A stretch of 64,000 bases of DNA from Acridotheres tristis (taxonomy: Eukaryota; Chordata; Aves; Passeriformes; Sturnidae): assembly GCA_037013685.1 (NCBI GenBank), contig CM072894.1, positions 12,787,449-12,851,448 on the forward strand, written 5' to 3'. Position numbers and translations under genes: made by a program. The notes below the pieces were generated by a model. That model searched no databases, was not told the origin of the DNA, and was given only the letters and a program-made list of their open reading frames with translations. Shown piece by piece: positions 40,281 through 53,621 of this stretch (its first letter is position 1; each line of letters opens with the position of its first letter).

Positions 40281-43200
40281 AACTTCTGCATTTGTTTCAA
40301 AAGAATCATCATTTCAAGCAAGTCAGATAAAATCATGAGTTACTCTAGTCAGTGGTGGATGTATAAATAAACCAATCTATTTATGCATGCCTAGATGACA
40401 GCTAAGGGCTTTGCAGTGGATCAGTGTAACAGAACATCACCAGCAGCAGTGCATTTGCATCTGCCTCCTCCTCTGCTTGGAATCCACCTCTGCCAAGGCT
40501 TCTCAGCCTTCTTCAGCTTTGGTCGTAGAGCAAAAGTCAGTGAGAGTCACTTCCCTTTCTCTGTAGTGTAAACAAAGCTCAGTTAGTCAGAAATGAAGTA
40601 AAACCTGTCACCCCCTTTGCACCAACCCTGTGCAGAGCTAGCAGTTCCTGGAAGGGCTGTATCTATGCAGGACACCATTCCTGTGGGCAAGGAACCTTCC
40701 ACCTCTGCTCCCCGGCCTTGCTTAGCTGTCCTGCCTGGGCTGGAAACAGCACAGGTTCTGTGCTGTGGGACCAATCTTCCCACAGGCTTTGCCCAGGCCA
40801 GCTTCTCTTCAGCTGCAGCAAGGACATCAGAAGCTGCTCTGCTGTTACAAAAATCAGCAGCTTTGGCTTTTGAGACCCCTTGACTTTTAAGCTAATTATT
40901 GCAAATCTGTTCCCCTCCATGGCATGCTGCAGTTTAAAGGGAACAGAAGCAGACTGCCTCAGAAAGTGCTGTGTTACTGTCTCATGCTGTGTGGGGGGTC
41001 TCAGTCCATGGCCTCTGGCAGACTGCAGCAGCCAGGGCTGCACGGCTGTGACCCTGCTGCGGCCCCATTCCCACCCTGCCAGATGAGCCACATTTGCACT
41101 GTCTTGTTTTCCTGTGTGTTTGCATACCAATGAGAGTAGAGCACCTAAACCTGAATCCAGCACAATTAGCGTTAATACAAATGCAGTATGTCTCTCTGCT
41201 CCTGTCTCCAGGCTTTGGCAGAGCCCACAAAGGAAGTAGTGAAAAAATTACTCATGTGCCCATTTCTACAGATGTGGGAACATCATGCATCTGCCCCAAG
41301 GTTGCACTGAAACTTCTGAGGAAGAGTTAGGAGTGCATCCCACACCCGGCTGACATCCACAGCTTAGCCAAAAGCAGAATTTTATTTGGTCCACTGATGG
41401 ATTTTCTGCTTTTTGGAGAACACCATGCAAGCATAGTGACCCTTTTCCAAATTCAGCCTTGGTTCTGCACCCTCTTCACTGTGACACAAATTGTGAAAGG
41501 CTGACAGTGCTTGTCCTGCATTTCCCCAAGGATTAGAATGTCATCACTTGTGGCTAAGAGCTTCAGGGACATGTTGAATTACTTTTCTCATTTTATCTTT
41601 ACATTTTTTTCAAAGCTTAGCATATTCCAAACATTCATCTTCTGTGCTGTCTTGAGGCAATGTGATAGAAAATGCTTTGTCAGCTAAGGTTGTGACAAAA
41701 ATGCCAGGCATGACATAAAAAAATAAATAAGAAGGAATCACTCCCTCTAAAAGTCTTATTTCCCATATGTACCTGTTAGTTCACCACAACACTTGCAGTC
41801 TTTACAGACAGCTGGCAGAACTCATTTTTTCTTAGTAAAATAGGCCACCCAAGGTAAATTTACAAAGACAGACACATGAAGCAGTTTCCAAAGAACCCTC
41901 AATACTCAGAGGTTACCTTTTACGAGCAAGAACTCCCAAGAGCGATGGCATCAACGGGTCCTCAGTGCCTCTGAAATTCTTACCCCACCCTGCTGCTGGT
42001 GACCCGATTTGGGCTCAAGCAGGCACCGGTCTGCAGAGCACCTCTAAGAACAATGCCAGGCAGAGGATGGCTGGAGTGCCAGAGATCATACCACAGGGCA
42101 AAGGCAGGAGATGAAATGGTGCCATTACCTGCAGCCACCCTGCATTCCAGCTTCTGTCTGAGCTTCTGTGGAGTGGCAGCAACAGCAACAGAGGAACAGG
42201 CAACCAAAAGATTTCCCAGTTTCTGTTCCTGGACAATAGACCCTTACAAGGGGACAGAAGGTGGGGACTTGTTAAATTACCCCATTAAAAATGCCAGGCC
42301 TCAGCAGGAGTGACCCAAATGTGCATCTTGCTCCTGCTGTGTTTAGCGCTTCATATGTCAACATAGATATTGACAGTCCCTAAATCCTTCACACTGAGGA
42401 CAGCAAGCATGAGGCATATGCTCAACCAAGCAGAAAGAAGCAATCCTGAAGATTAACAGCCAAATCTGGCACTCCTTCAATGGCCATACTCTATCAAAAC
42501 TCCTATCAAAATCAATACCATTTTTAAAGGGGGACTCAATCATACTACTACTCACACTAAGGGGGCAGCTTATTATCAGAGTCCTGGAGCAGAGCAGAGC
42601 TGCTGTAAAAGCCCTGATGGCAGTTACTAGAGGTGTGAAGCTCCTGCATGTCAAAATCTTGTGCATGCACACTCAGCACTACGCTGGCCTCCCTCTATTA
42701 GAGTACAGGCTCAGTATCACAAGTCCATGTGCTTACAGGCTTGTCCTAAGGAGCAGAGTGCAGGAACCATCATCCCTTTTGACTGTCTTGGGTATAAGAT
42801 GCAAGACTGTTTGAAACAACTGTGCCAGTTGCTCATGCTCACAAACAAAAATAGGATGTGTGGAAATTCTTGAGTGTAGCTTTTCCCACTATGCTTCTAC
42901 CTGTAATCGAGGAAAGTGGTGATGAAGGCTGATGGGGCTTTGTGCTTCCTAGTGCATCTATGCAAAGCACCATGTGACCTTGTTACAATGATGGAAATGT
43001 AGGATCAAGGCCCTATTCCATTCCCTGTGCTTCACAGGTTATTTTCCACATTCTCTCAGGTGAGATGAATTTCCTCTGAAAGGCATGTAACAAAATGCTC
43101 TATTCAGAGTCTGTGTTACTGCACAATGAATGGGGGGTACCACTGCAGACATTGATTGCCACAGAAACAGTCACAAAACCAGCATTTCAGTGGGGGAAGC

Positions 43201-46200
43201 AGGAGGGACTCACTGCAGAAAAAGCTCAAGAAGATCAGCTGAGAAGATCCTTGAAGAGCAGCTGCACCTAGTAAGAAGCAGAAAGCTGCAGCTCTTTTCC
43301 AGAGATACACACCAGAATCTCACATTCTCACTCCTCTAACACCTGGGTAAGAAACTGTTAATTTAATATCTGAGTTTTGGGTTAGAATAATATAATTCAC
43401 TGGAGAATAGCTGGCTTGGGATATAATCCCTGTGACTGAAATGCAGTTGCAGGGAACAATTTCCAATAAGAAAATTATTTGTGCAATTTTGCAAGTGTCA
43501 CATTCAAACCTGAAATAATCCAGACAATGTCAGGTGTTAAGCCAAATTCTGGGGTGTTTTCACTTAAACTTTGACTCTGAGCACCTCCTGGAAAGAAAAT
43601 ATAGACAGAAAGTCAACCATCTGTTAATGTGCACAGGTAGCTTTGAAAGTGAAATCATGAGAAAAAGGTAGACATTAAACAGAGGAAATGTCAGAGAAGT
43701 GAGTAGGACAAGCAAGAGTGACACCCACCTCCTGAGAATGCATCTGTTTCCTCTCATGTGCAGAGTGTGCATTCTTCTAGGAGGATCACACTTCCCTGCT
43801 TTTATATGCTTTAATGTTTTAGCAACTGACTGACCCCACTGGCATCTCTGCCAACAATTATAAATCCCTCCCTCCCTGCTAGGGACTTGGCATGTCTAGG
43901 ACACCTGCTAGTCCCAAGATTAAGGTGGAATCACTGGGCAAGTATCAGCTGTGGGATAACTCTTCTTTCATGTTTAATGTCCCTGAAACCACTGTGTAGG
44001 CTTTGCCTCAACAATACAGTAAAAGCATAGGCATCCAGCATGTATAATTTAGAGACTGAGGTTTTGGCCTCCAGGGCCTTGCTTGGCTGATGATAATCCA
44101 CTTGACAGGGTGATTTTTTCCCTAAATGATTCAGCATATCACATCCCTTTTGTCCTGCTTATTCAAGGAGAAAATACCTAACTGAAACGAATAGCTTGTG
44201 GGGTGAGCCCAGAATGCCTGGCTTTGGTTCCCTCACAGGGAAAGGGACCTTGCACAGAACATCCAGCCCTGCAGAAAGGCCATCTCCAGCCATGCTTATT
44301 TTACCTGATATGGCTGCGCCCTGCCTTTCTTTCAGGGCTGTAACCCACTCTGTAGCCAATTACAGCATTACCACCCTCTGCCATGGCGAGTAAAGGTTGA
44401 GAGGTGCCCTCCCTAGCCTGTCTACAGTGATTCTACATGTACATGCATTGGACTGCAGCTGGAGCCACATGGAAAAATCTAGTGGCTTTCAAGGCAGACA
44501 GTGTGGGGTTGGAGTGGCTCTTGTACCCTATTGCCTGCTGTTCAGCTGTGTCTAGAGAAGGAAGAACATAAGGCTGGCTCCAGGGCAGCAGGTGAGCTGC
44601 TCACATTGACTGAATTCAGCCCAGGAGCCATGGATTTGTCCCTCCTATGCTGTTGCATTTCTCACAGCGAGCCTTGCCTAACTTTCCTCTGCCTTAGTGT
44701 TCACACAGATTAAACCTTTTGTAAAACTAACATTTCAAGAAAAAAACACTTTCCTCCCTTTCTGTCCCTTCCCAAAAGACGAATGCAGAATTACTGAGCA
44801 GGTTTAAGTATAAAGATGTGTGCTTGTGAGCAGGCTCATCCAGCACTAAGTAACTCAGCCATTCTGAAGCCTGAGGCCCCTGGGAATCAAGCTTGGCTTT
44901 CTATTTTTGCAAACACTGCTTTCTAGGTTGTGTTTAATAATTTCTGTTAGCTGTATCTCCACAGATGACCCAGATTCATTTGAAAAGCCTCTTTGTTTTA
45001 GATTGTTATGCACATATTTAAAGATGGGCTTAACGGCTTTCTCTGATCAGGGCCACATCAAAGAGTTTTGTTCCTGAAGAAATAACGATTGCCTACATTT
45101 GAAGTAGCTGTGCACGTCACATGAAGCTTGTCAACAAGGTGCAAATTCATCTAGGGATTCTCTTGGTTACTTCTTTGCCACTTAAAACGTACATCTGACG
45201 TAACCAACGCTTTTTTCATTTTTAAAAATCCCTGTTGGAGCAAGCATGAAACTTTGAAGGCTTCAGCCTGTCTCATGTGATTTGTCAGATGAAGGGACTG
45301 CACAGCATTCTTGCATGGCAGCTTGCTCCTCACAGCCACGGAGTTCCCAGCTTTGTCACGTTTCCTACAGTTTTAGATGACTGTGCCAGACTGAAGTGTC
45401 AACCACAAGGACTGGAGGAGGGATAGCTGTGTACTGTTACCTTACTATAAATGCAAAATTGAATCTGGATATTTTACATTCAATTCACTTTTTGAAATGG
45501 ATGGTTCTTCCTCTTATATTCCTTCTATTTTTCACCTTTATATGGTGGACTTGTTACACAGTGATACCACCATGCTCTAAATTCTTTCCCTTCATGTGAT
45601 ACTTCAGTTACACTTCTTACCTGGCCTTATGCCATTTTTCTTAACTGTTTCAAGGTGTGGGTAGGAGACTTAACACATTCCCTAAAACAGTACATGTGAA
45701 AATCTAAACAGCTAATATTCATGCCAAAACATTGCTATAACCATTGCTCATCTTTCCAAGGCTGCATTAAGATAGCTACCAGATATGCACTGGTGTGACA
45801 ATTGGCTGCAGGGTGTGTTTTGGCAAGAAGGGTGATCTGTTAGTCGAGTTGGAAAAAGAGCAGCATAGTATCAGAACAGAGGGTCTTTACAACTCTGCTA
45901 ATGAATTGTAACGTAGCTGAAAGTGTAACTTCACCTTCACAAAGTCAGCATAAAAGACTTCCACTAAAAATACCTGATGAGAGATGAGGAAGAGAGGGGA
46001 AAATCAGAACGAGGAAAAGATGCAGTTTTTGTCTTTCTTGTACAAAGGGATGCAAATGATGCAGAATGTACTCCATCCTTTGCCAGAAAAGACACCACAA
46101 GTTCTGCATCCCAAGGAAGGAGCTGTCATTGGAGAAGATAATTTTTTTGGCACAGTCCTTTTTCCAGTGATATTTTTATTATATTCAGCAGAAAAAAATA

Positions 46201-46384
46201 CTCTCTGGGGCAAGCCTCAGGCATGTGCTCTAACCAAGAGCCTGTGGAATGATCCTCCACATGAAATGATTCAGCAGTCCCGAGTACAAAGTACAGCTGC
46301 AATCCCATGAGAAGGGACTGAGTTCATGTTCCAAGTACTTATAGCCTAGTTAGAAAACCCACCTAAAAGAGGTTCCTGCTTAAA

Positions 46385-46465
46385 ATTTAGCAGTTCTGAG
46401 AAGGATTTGAACCAGTCTCTTGACAATCAGGGAAGGGTTCTTAGGCACTGAGCTACTGAACAAGA
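46385..46465 (-). mobile_element. Decayed tRNA-derived SINE (or tRNA pseudogene) head
   Basis: On the minus strand TAGCTCAGTGC (46455-46445) resembles a pol III A box, and GGTTCAAATCC (46413-46403) matches the B-box consensus exactly. Their start-to-start spacing of 42 nt is tRNA-like. The T stem no longer pairs well, so it is not a functional tRNA. The flanking text resembles old amniote tRNA-derived SINEs, but the body after the B box is too diverged to name a family. Confidence 0.45.
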
Positions 46466-46536
46466 GGAGAATAACAACATCATTGCATCCTCAAGCAGTT
46501 TTCTGAATCTCACTCTTTGTCTCCTGTTTTTACAGA

Positions 46537-46546
46537 TTTTTTTTTT
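46537..46546 (+). repeat. Poly(T)10 tract
   Basis: Ten consecutive T following CTCCTGTTTTTACAGA. It lies upstream (on the minus strand) of the tRNA-like remnant. Confidence 0.85.
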
Positions 46547-48120
46547 AATTGAACTATTCAAAATTTTGGGGAAGGGAAAATAAATAATTTTGTTAAGCAG
46601 GACAATAAGTCTGATCTAAACCAATTACAAAAATTGGATGCCATCATTCTTTAAAATATCAATTATTCATGTGGCCCTAATCATGAAGACATTTTCTAAA
46701 CTCATCATTTTCTACATTTACAGTGCTCCAATACATTTGCAGGTGCAAATTTAACTGTCTAAATCAGCATCCTGATTCTTTGTCATAGCTACAGAGTTGC
46801 TGAGAACGCTGTAACTTCTTTGGCAAATTGTATTAGATTTGAGGACTAAAATATGTGAATGCAAGTGTATAAATAAGCCTGAAAATATTAGCCTACAGGA
46901 ATTAATACTGCATTTGTGTGTTCCTTTGTATGATTATTTTTAAAAAAAAGTGTTTTTTCCAGGCGCATCTTTTTGCTAACTTGGAATATTCCCCAGTTAG
47001 AGCCTGGGGGGTGATGTGCAAAGAGGGAGGAATGATTGTGTTGTAGCTGTCCTTATGAGCTGGGCTCAAAACCACAATCACTTACACTTATCCATGCCAA
47101 GAAGCTTAAAAAAGACATTTGAGATTGTAACAACTCACTGCAAAATTGGAAACACATTTGACTCCACCCCACAACAAGACAATCAAAAACTTTAAATGTG
47201 AAAGCACTGGAAAATGTGATTCAAAACTTCTTGCTATCCACTCGACCTACCTACTCTATATTATAAAATTATAAAATATTTAATGCAGGCAAAATGGAGA
47301 ATAACTGATTTGTTTTGTTTTATCTGTGGGAAGGTATTAACCTTAAGACTGCAAAATAAGTCTATAAAGTTATTCCTAAATAAACTATGGCACTGTATTG
47401 AAATGAGCTGCATGAGCATGAAGCTAGATGAACTCATTGTGGAATAATACCAAGTAATTCTTTAATAATTTTCTCCAAAATGTTGCCATCAGGTAATAAT
47501 TTATACTAATGTATGGGTTTGGGATAATTTAATAATACTGCTGCTATTTATTCTTTAAAGAAGGTGTAGATAAAACAAAATGGCTTCATTTTGTTATATC
47601 GCAGTTATTTTTCTGTAATTTACATGTGTCTTCTCATTCTACAAAGGTAATCTGCATTAATAACATTCCCAAATAGTAACAGATAAATCAGGATCTATTC
47701 CTGATAGCAAGACCTAACACAACAGTAAGATTCATTTCACCTAAAGGTATTTTTTCTCAGTTTTAATAACACAAGAGGGGATGACTATATAGCCATGAAG
47801 CAAGGAAGGAAATCTTACTGTATATATAAAGAATAGACAAAGATATTTTAAGGAAAAGCCAGTTAAAATGAAATCCTTATATTATTTTCTCCCATTTGAC
47901 AAAATATGCCCTTGGCTGGACTATGGAATAAAATAAAGATGAACCTTATTTTTATTCTTATGCAAGCTTTCATCTCAGGAGCTCATAAGGAAGTTCAGCA
48001 GTGACACATTATCTTTGTGGAATTGCTAAGTATTACTGTCCCCAAGAGGCAAAGGGTCACCTTGAGAACTGATCTGGGGCAAAGCATCTCTCCTGTACTG
48101 AAATGGCCATGGAATTTCAC

Positions 48121-48614
48121 CATAGAATCCCTGAATGGCTTGGGTTGGACGGGATCTTAAAGCTCACCCAGTTCCACGCCCCCAGCCACGGGCAGGGACA
48201 CCTTTCACTAGACCAGGATGCTCAGAGCCCCAACCAAGCTGGCCTGGAGCACCTCTAGGGATGGGGCATCCACAGCTTCTCTGGGCAACCTGTGCCAGTG
48301 CCTCACTGCCCACATAATGAAGAATTTCTTCCTTATATCTCATCTAAATCTCTTTCAGTTTAAAGCCCTTGTCCTATCACTACGTGCCCTGGCAAAAGTC
48401 CCTCTGTGACACCCATCAGGCTCTAGAAGGTGATATAAGGTGTCCCCAGAGCCTTCTCTTCTCCAAGCTAAACAACCCCAACTCTCTCAGCATATCTTGA
48501 TAGCTCCTGCTCCTGCTCTCTCATCATCCCTGTGGCCCTCATCAGGACCTGCTCCAACAGGTCCCTGTCCTCTTGTTGGAGGCCCTAGAACTGGATGCGG
48601 TACTCCAGGTCTGG
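48121..48614 (-). mobile_element. CR1 LINE, 5'-truncated 3' end
   Basis: The + strand reads as the antisense of the CR1 3' end. It starts CATAGAATCC, then has TGGCTTGGGTTGGA, GGGCAGGGACACC, CACTAGACCAGGATGCTC, GATGGGGCATCCACA, CTCTGGGCAACCTGTGCC, AAGAATTTCTTCCT, AGCCTTCTCTTCTCCA and ends TACTCCAGGT. The element therefore lies on the minus strand with its 3' terminus at 48121. At about 490 bp it is a typical 5'-truncated, dead copy, with moderate divergence and small gaps. CR1 is the main LINE of birds and is the strongest taxonomic clue in the window. Open frames across it are fragments without reverse transcriptase motifs. Confidence 0.95.
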
Positions 48615-51600
48615 TTATTTTTGAAGCAGTTTTATTAAAGCTCTTAGCCTTTAAACTGCAGTTTATTGTTTTTCTAGGAATTTAAAGATATTTATTGATC
48701 ACTTTTTTCCGGTCATCTTTAAAAACTCCAGTCCCAGTAATGGATGTGGGCAGGGTTAGGGCAGATTCCTTTTTCCCCTGTAGCCTGTGGCAGCTGCTCA
48801 CTCTCAAGGCCAGCCCCATCTATGTGGACTCATGGGCAGGGGGAAGAAGCTCTGCATCGTGGCATGCAGCTTTAGAGGAAACCCCACACACATGGAGAAA
48901 CAGAGTGGGTGGGTGAGTGAGGCAAATTGAGGGCGATGCTCAGGGCATGGCAAATCCTTTGTAGACACACTGTTCCAGTATTTCATGCATCACCGGGCAC
49001 AGAGAAGGGCTGCTTTCCTCAATATCCACAAGAATTTTGCTTCAGAGACCACTAGAGAAAGTAGGAATTTACTCTAATTCACAGCTCTGTTTTATTTTCA
49101 ATGCTCTGAAAAGAAACTGTCGACAGCCACACACTATAAGTCCAAGAAAACTTCAACAAATACCTAACCAGATCTCCCACACAATGAAAAAATTCCTGGT
49201 GTGGGTACCCTCCCCCAGCAGTACATGAACTGTGCAACTTTCATAACAAGAACTGTATAGTGCTTATTTTCTTTCAAGAGAGCCTTAAGGCAGACAGATT
49301 ATGGATGTAGGCCTCAGAAATCTCTATGAGGTAGTTCTTATTCTTACTTAAGAAAGAAGTAAGGAAAAAATGCCACTGGGCAGATCAGCACTTTGTCACC
49401 GTTCACTATTAAATGAGGCAGGAACAGAAAATATCAAAATTGTCAAATCAGTCCTCTCCTAGTCCCAGTCAGATGCTTTATAGCTTCCATGCACTCTGGC
49501 AGCCCTTGTATGGCTTGTTATGCTAATAGCTTTTAATTGAATTCTGTCAGTGGCAATGCCAGCAAAGTGCTTGCTGCATACAATTGAGTTACCATGCTCT
49601 GCAGGTCCTTCAGATGTGACCAGATATTGTATCTTTTCCTGTTCCCATCTGTAAACTTTAGGTTATCCATCAGTGGCAAAACAGATAGATCTTTAATGTG
49701 TGGAATCAGGGGTTTCTATTTCCTCCTAGCCTCCAAGTGACCCTATGCCCAGTGGCAGGCAGGCTGCAGCCTGCTCCAGAGAGCGCTCTTGCATCTAATA
49801 ACACCCAGCACAGAAAACCCCAAACTGAAGTGGATGTTCAGCCAATGGCTTTCTGTCCTTTCTGTCGCTGCAGAACCAGGTCAAGTAGCATGTCCCTGGG
49901 TGTGTTAGTTCATTGCCTTTCTCTTCCCTCTGCTTGCAAACACCGTGTGGGCACAAAATGCCTGATGCAAAAGACCCTCTTCTGTCTGTGAGACCCTTCG
50001 CTGACTAACCAACACTGCTCACACCTCAGCCTGTGCCAGGGTCAAATTCTAACTTCCCAGGTGAGAAAATAGGGAGAGCACAAATCATGCATTATGTTGG
50101 TTCAGAGCATGGGCCCAAACTGCCTTTCCTGTGGTTTGAGCTGTGTCCAAGGGAAGGGCTGGGTGTACTGCCAGCTGTCCAACAGCTGAGGCTTGTTTTC
50201 CTTGAGGGCACTGACAAACTATTTATGAATTATTCTGGGTTCACTACTGCAGAACATGGTCTGACATCCCTCATATTTGGGTTTATGTTGCAAACATCAC
50301 CACCTACATGTAATAAACTAGGAGTTAAAATGTTAAAGTACCAGGAAGTCAGTGAGGGCTATTTTCTTGAGACAAGTTCACCTTTTCCAGATTTTAGCTG
50401 CAGGCCTTTTTAAAAAAAGCTTGGCTTTCATTTTCTCGAAGCCTCAGAGTGTTTCAGGGTAAAACAAAAAAAAAACCAACCCCAAAACCTATAAAGATAA
50501 TGAAACTAGAGATGAAGGTATATTTTAAAGCACATTGAACCATGAGCAAATAGTGCAAATTAGGAAAAAATAGGAGACTACAGATTGCTTATACAGATAA
50601 ACCAATGTTTTCCTGAGATCTGAAAAAAAATATACCTAATAGTAAATGACAACTTCCATCCCACAGCAAAGCAATAATTTAAAACTAAATTTACATTGTA
50701 ATTAGCCTTTCAAAAATGCAAAGAAATTCAATATAGATGTCCATTAATAATCTCATTGCTGTCAGAAAGCCTTTTACACCCACACATGATACTTAATTAA
50801 ACTCAGAGTTCCTCATTCATACAAACAGACAGTTATGAAGAACAGGTGGTTCCTAATTTGAAGATAATGGATAAGTGACTCTCAGTATAACTTCAGAGCC
50901 TCAGATTATCTCATTTCATGTTTTACTTGTACTTTTGAAAATTTTATTTTAAGCTAAATTTTATTTCTCTTACAGCCAGGACGTAACATATCTATAACAG
51001 TTGATGTTTGTCTTTTAATAAAATGTCACAGATCACTTTCAGAGCCATTAAAAATGCTTCAAATGAGCTCAGGAGTTACAGCTCAACGTGCCGTAACATG
51101 CTGTATTTTTGATGTGACCACAAGACTGTTGTTCACTCACACACATATAGTAGATAAGTGCTTTGACATCGTGAAAGTGCTGAACATTTCTACCTCCTTT
51201 CCAGGCTTAAGAAACTTCTATTTCCAAAGACAAACTTGCTAGGGTTGCCTTCTAACACAGCAACAAGCCTAAAAAATGTCTTTGAGATGGATCTAAAGAA
51301 AAGACTTGAGGACAGTTTCCTACCCTTACGTGGCCTGAATACCATCTTCCCACACAGACTGGCCATTTGCACGACAAGCTCCAGTTCCAGCAAAAGGCTC
51401 TGTGCTGCAGATGATAAGTGTAGTGATGGGAAGGCTGGTGTACAGCAAAGGTCTCTAAGGCTGCTTGCAGCTGCAAAGTTCCCTGCTGTTTTGCAGGGGA
51501 ACATATTGAGAGCATCCTCAAAAGGATCAGTAAAACTTTAGCTGGCTGGTGGGAGAGCTTTGTTCTGTCAGAGGAGCAGTGAAGCAAGAGAGAGGGGTCT

Positions 51601-51864
51601 GGAGAGAACAGACGTGGACAGTGAACAAAGCAGTCCCTGGGCTCTGTGCTGGGTTGTCAGACCCACGCTCAGCCAGCACGCTGCTCTGTAGGGATACCCA
51701 GGTGGCAGTAAAATCCCATACAGCACACTCAGGACTGTTCCCAGCGTTTTCATGGCTCCCTTGCATGTTGTCACAGTGTTGTGTCAAGGCCAGCAGCAAG
51801 CTCAGGCCTCAGGCCATGCAAGTGCTGCTGAGCTGGCTCTGGACAGAATCACTAAGGATGCCCC

Positions 51865-51896
51865 TTAATTAATTAGTATTCAGTCTAATTAATTAA
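51865..51896. repeat. Perfect 12-bp inverted repeat of TTAATTAATTAG with 8-nt spacer
   Basis: The arms TTAATTAATTAG (51865-51876) and CTAATTAATTAA (51885-51896) are exact reverse complements around TATTCAGT. Each arm contains overlapping TAATTA homeodomain cores, so the site could bind paired or LIM homeodomain factors cooperatively. It could also be a simple AT-rich palindrome. Confidence 0.9.
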
Positions 51897-52164
51897 CCAC
51901 ATGACAGGTTGTCTGTGGGTTGATAATGTTCATAGGCTGCACAATATTTATGGGGAGTTCTTTGCCTGGCAGTTTCTATCTAGAGAGAGCACTCAAACCT
52001 GGAGGAACAGGCTCGATTAAAGGGAGCTTTTACTGCTACCTGCAGCACTTTATGTGGGGTTTCACTATCCTCAGCTGACAGTGCATGAAATGCTGGAAAA
52101 AAGCAAGACAGGGACAAGCTATGTTTGAGACTCAGGTCTTCAGACACCTTATTTATCTGATAAA

Positions 52165-52186
52165 AATCACTTCACCTGAAGTGATT
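52165..52186. repeat. Perfect 10-bp inverted repeat (AATCACTTCA)
   Basis: The arms AATCACTTCA and TGAAGTGATT flank CC, and a further GTGAAGTGA follows immediately. The central TCACCTGA contains an E-box-like CACCTG. Confidence 0.9.
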
Positions 52187-53607
52187 GTGAAGTGAAGCCT
52201 TTTTGCTTGTCTCTGTTTTAGAATTATTTGAGAATTTCTGGTGCTGCAGAAAGTTAAGTTGCATCTGCTACAAGGGTGGGGGCAGTAATAACTATTAAAG
52301 TCTTTGGAGGTCTGGAGGTTCCTTTAGAAGGCCATTAAATAAAGAGGAGAAAGACTGAGTGAGATAACTCCCAAATATCACCCAGAAAGGCATCACATTT
52401 GGCATTTCAGCTGTGCAAACTGTAATGACTAATTCAAAACAATGAAGCATTTAAAGAAAGAGACTATCTATAGTAGAAACAAATGAGTCTTTTATAGCCA
52501 ATTCTAACAGCTATTTAAAGAGAAAATATAATCACAGTATAATCAATGGAGTGAGTAATATTTACGGGTTGATGAATGTCTCTCTCTGGAAGAAAGAATA
52601 TTTTTATGTTTGACTTCTGACAGCTAAGGTAGCTGTACGATGCAGTCTGAAATAAACAGCTTTTATTTTAAGAAAGCAGATGATTCAAATAGAGTAGGCA
52701 AAGACACAGTAACTCACACCTCCACTTACAGTTTATTCACTAGCCTACTGTTTCTCTTGTTAAACTCTGTTCTACCTCCCACTGTTACTGACACAACTTC
52801 CATTTTTCAGTAAAATTTTATTACAGACTTGCTTTTAAATAAAAAGGACGAAGGTGTTAAACCACGGTGTTACAGGTTACCGCCTACCAGCTGTCAGTGT
52901 GCATGATGGTGGTTTGAATGGAAAGGAGTGCCCTAAGTTGCACTGCTCTGCACAGCTCAGCTAAGTCAGGGTCCTTCAGCATGGGCAGAGCCATGCCTGC
53001 AGTTCAGCAACTACAGAGATGGTGTCATTACTCTACTGTGTGCCAAAGCCAGCTCCACTAGAGTGGCTGATTTTTATGGGATGAGACTCTTCCTTACTTG
53101 CACTTATTCACAGGAATATGCAGATAAATAATTTTTCATATTGAGTTCAAGGGCGCTCAATCAAATAACTGTATCATGAGCAAGTGGAGAACACATATAC
53201 CATAGAAACCCCACACACAACACGTGGGTGCAATATATCTGAGTTAAACGAAAGGTTGCTGGAAGTTTTAAGGCTGGGAGTTTTTTCTTGGGGAAGAAAG
53301 AGTGTACTCAGAGGTACTTTTCTTAGTTATTCTACAAGCCTCTTGAAACCTGCACCACCTATTTCATGTCAAGGATATGGAGGCCTTTACCACTAAGAGA
53401 GTCCTGTGCCTCATCCATGGCCTACACTATACTGCTATATCATCCACCTTCTAAAAATTCAAATAATCCTCATACTAGAGATATCAAAATATAACAGTTA
53501 ATATTAGTACAGCAGATGTTGTGTATTTAAACTCCACTGTCAAACTGTAAGTGTATGGTAAAGGCATCAAGAGCAGATTGTCTCCTTCATCTTAAGTTAG
53601 CTGTATG

Positions 53608-53621
53608 CCAGCAGGTGGTCT
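53608..53621 (+). promoter_or_regulatory. CTCF-core-like motif
   Basis: CCAGCAGGTGGTCT matches the first eleven positions of CCASYAGRKGGCRS and diverges at the end. Weak evidence on its own. Confidence 0.2.

Larger units (their letters stand above)
33458..48120. other. Intergenic stretch, no gene recognised
   Basis: AT-rich DNA with a GC-richer patch at about 36.76-37.43 kb and an X-box/CCAAT pair just right of it. Short tandem and simple repeats and a tRNA-like SINE remnant near 46.4 kb are listed separately. Several minus-strand open frames cluster at 38.7-40.0 kb, but they are broken by stops in every frame and no family is recognisable. From 46.5 to 48.0 kb the sequence is very AT-rich and repeat-poor. 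Confidence 0.6.

Noticed and set aside
42360..42672. Possible L2/CR1-like remnant and a Cys-rich minus-strand open frame
   Set aside because: A few words recall sauropsid repeat tails, but the order and identity are too poor to call.
48135..48685. Open frames across the CR1 copy
   Set aside because: They are in the antisense direction of a 5'-truncated LINE tail and contain no reverse transcriptase or endonuclease motifs.
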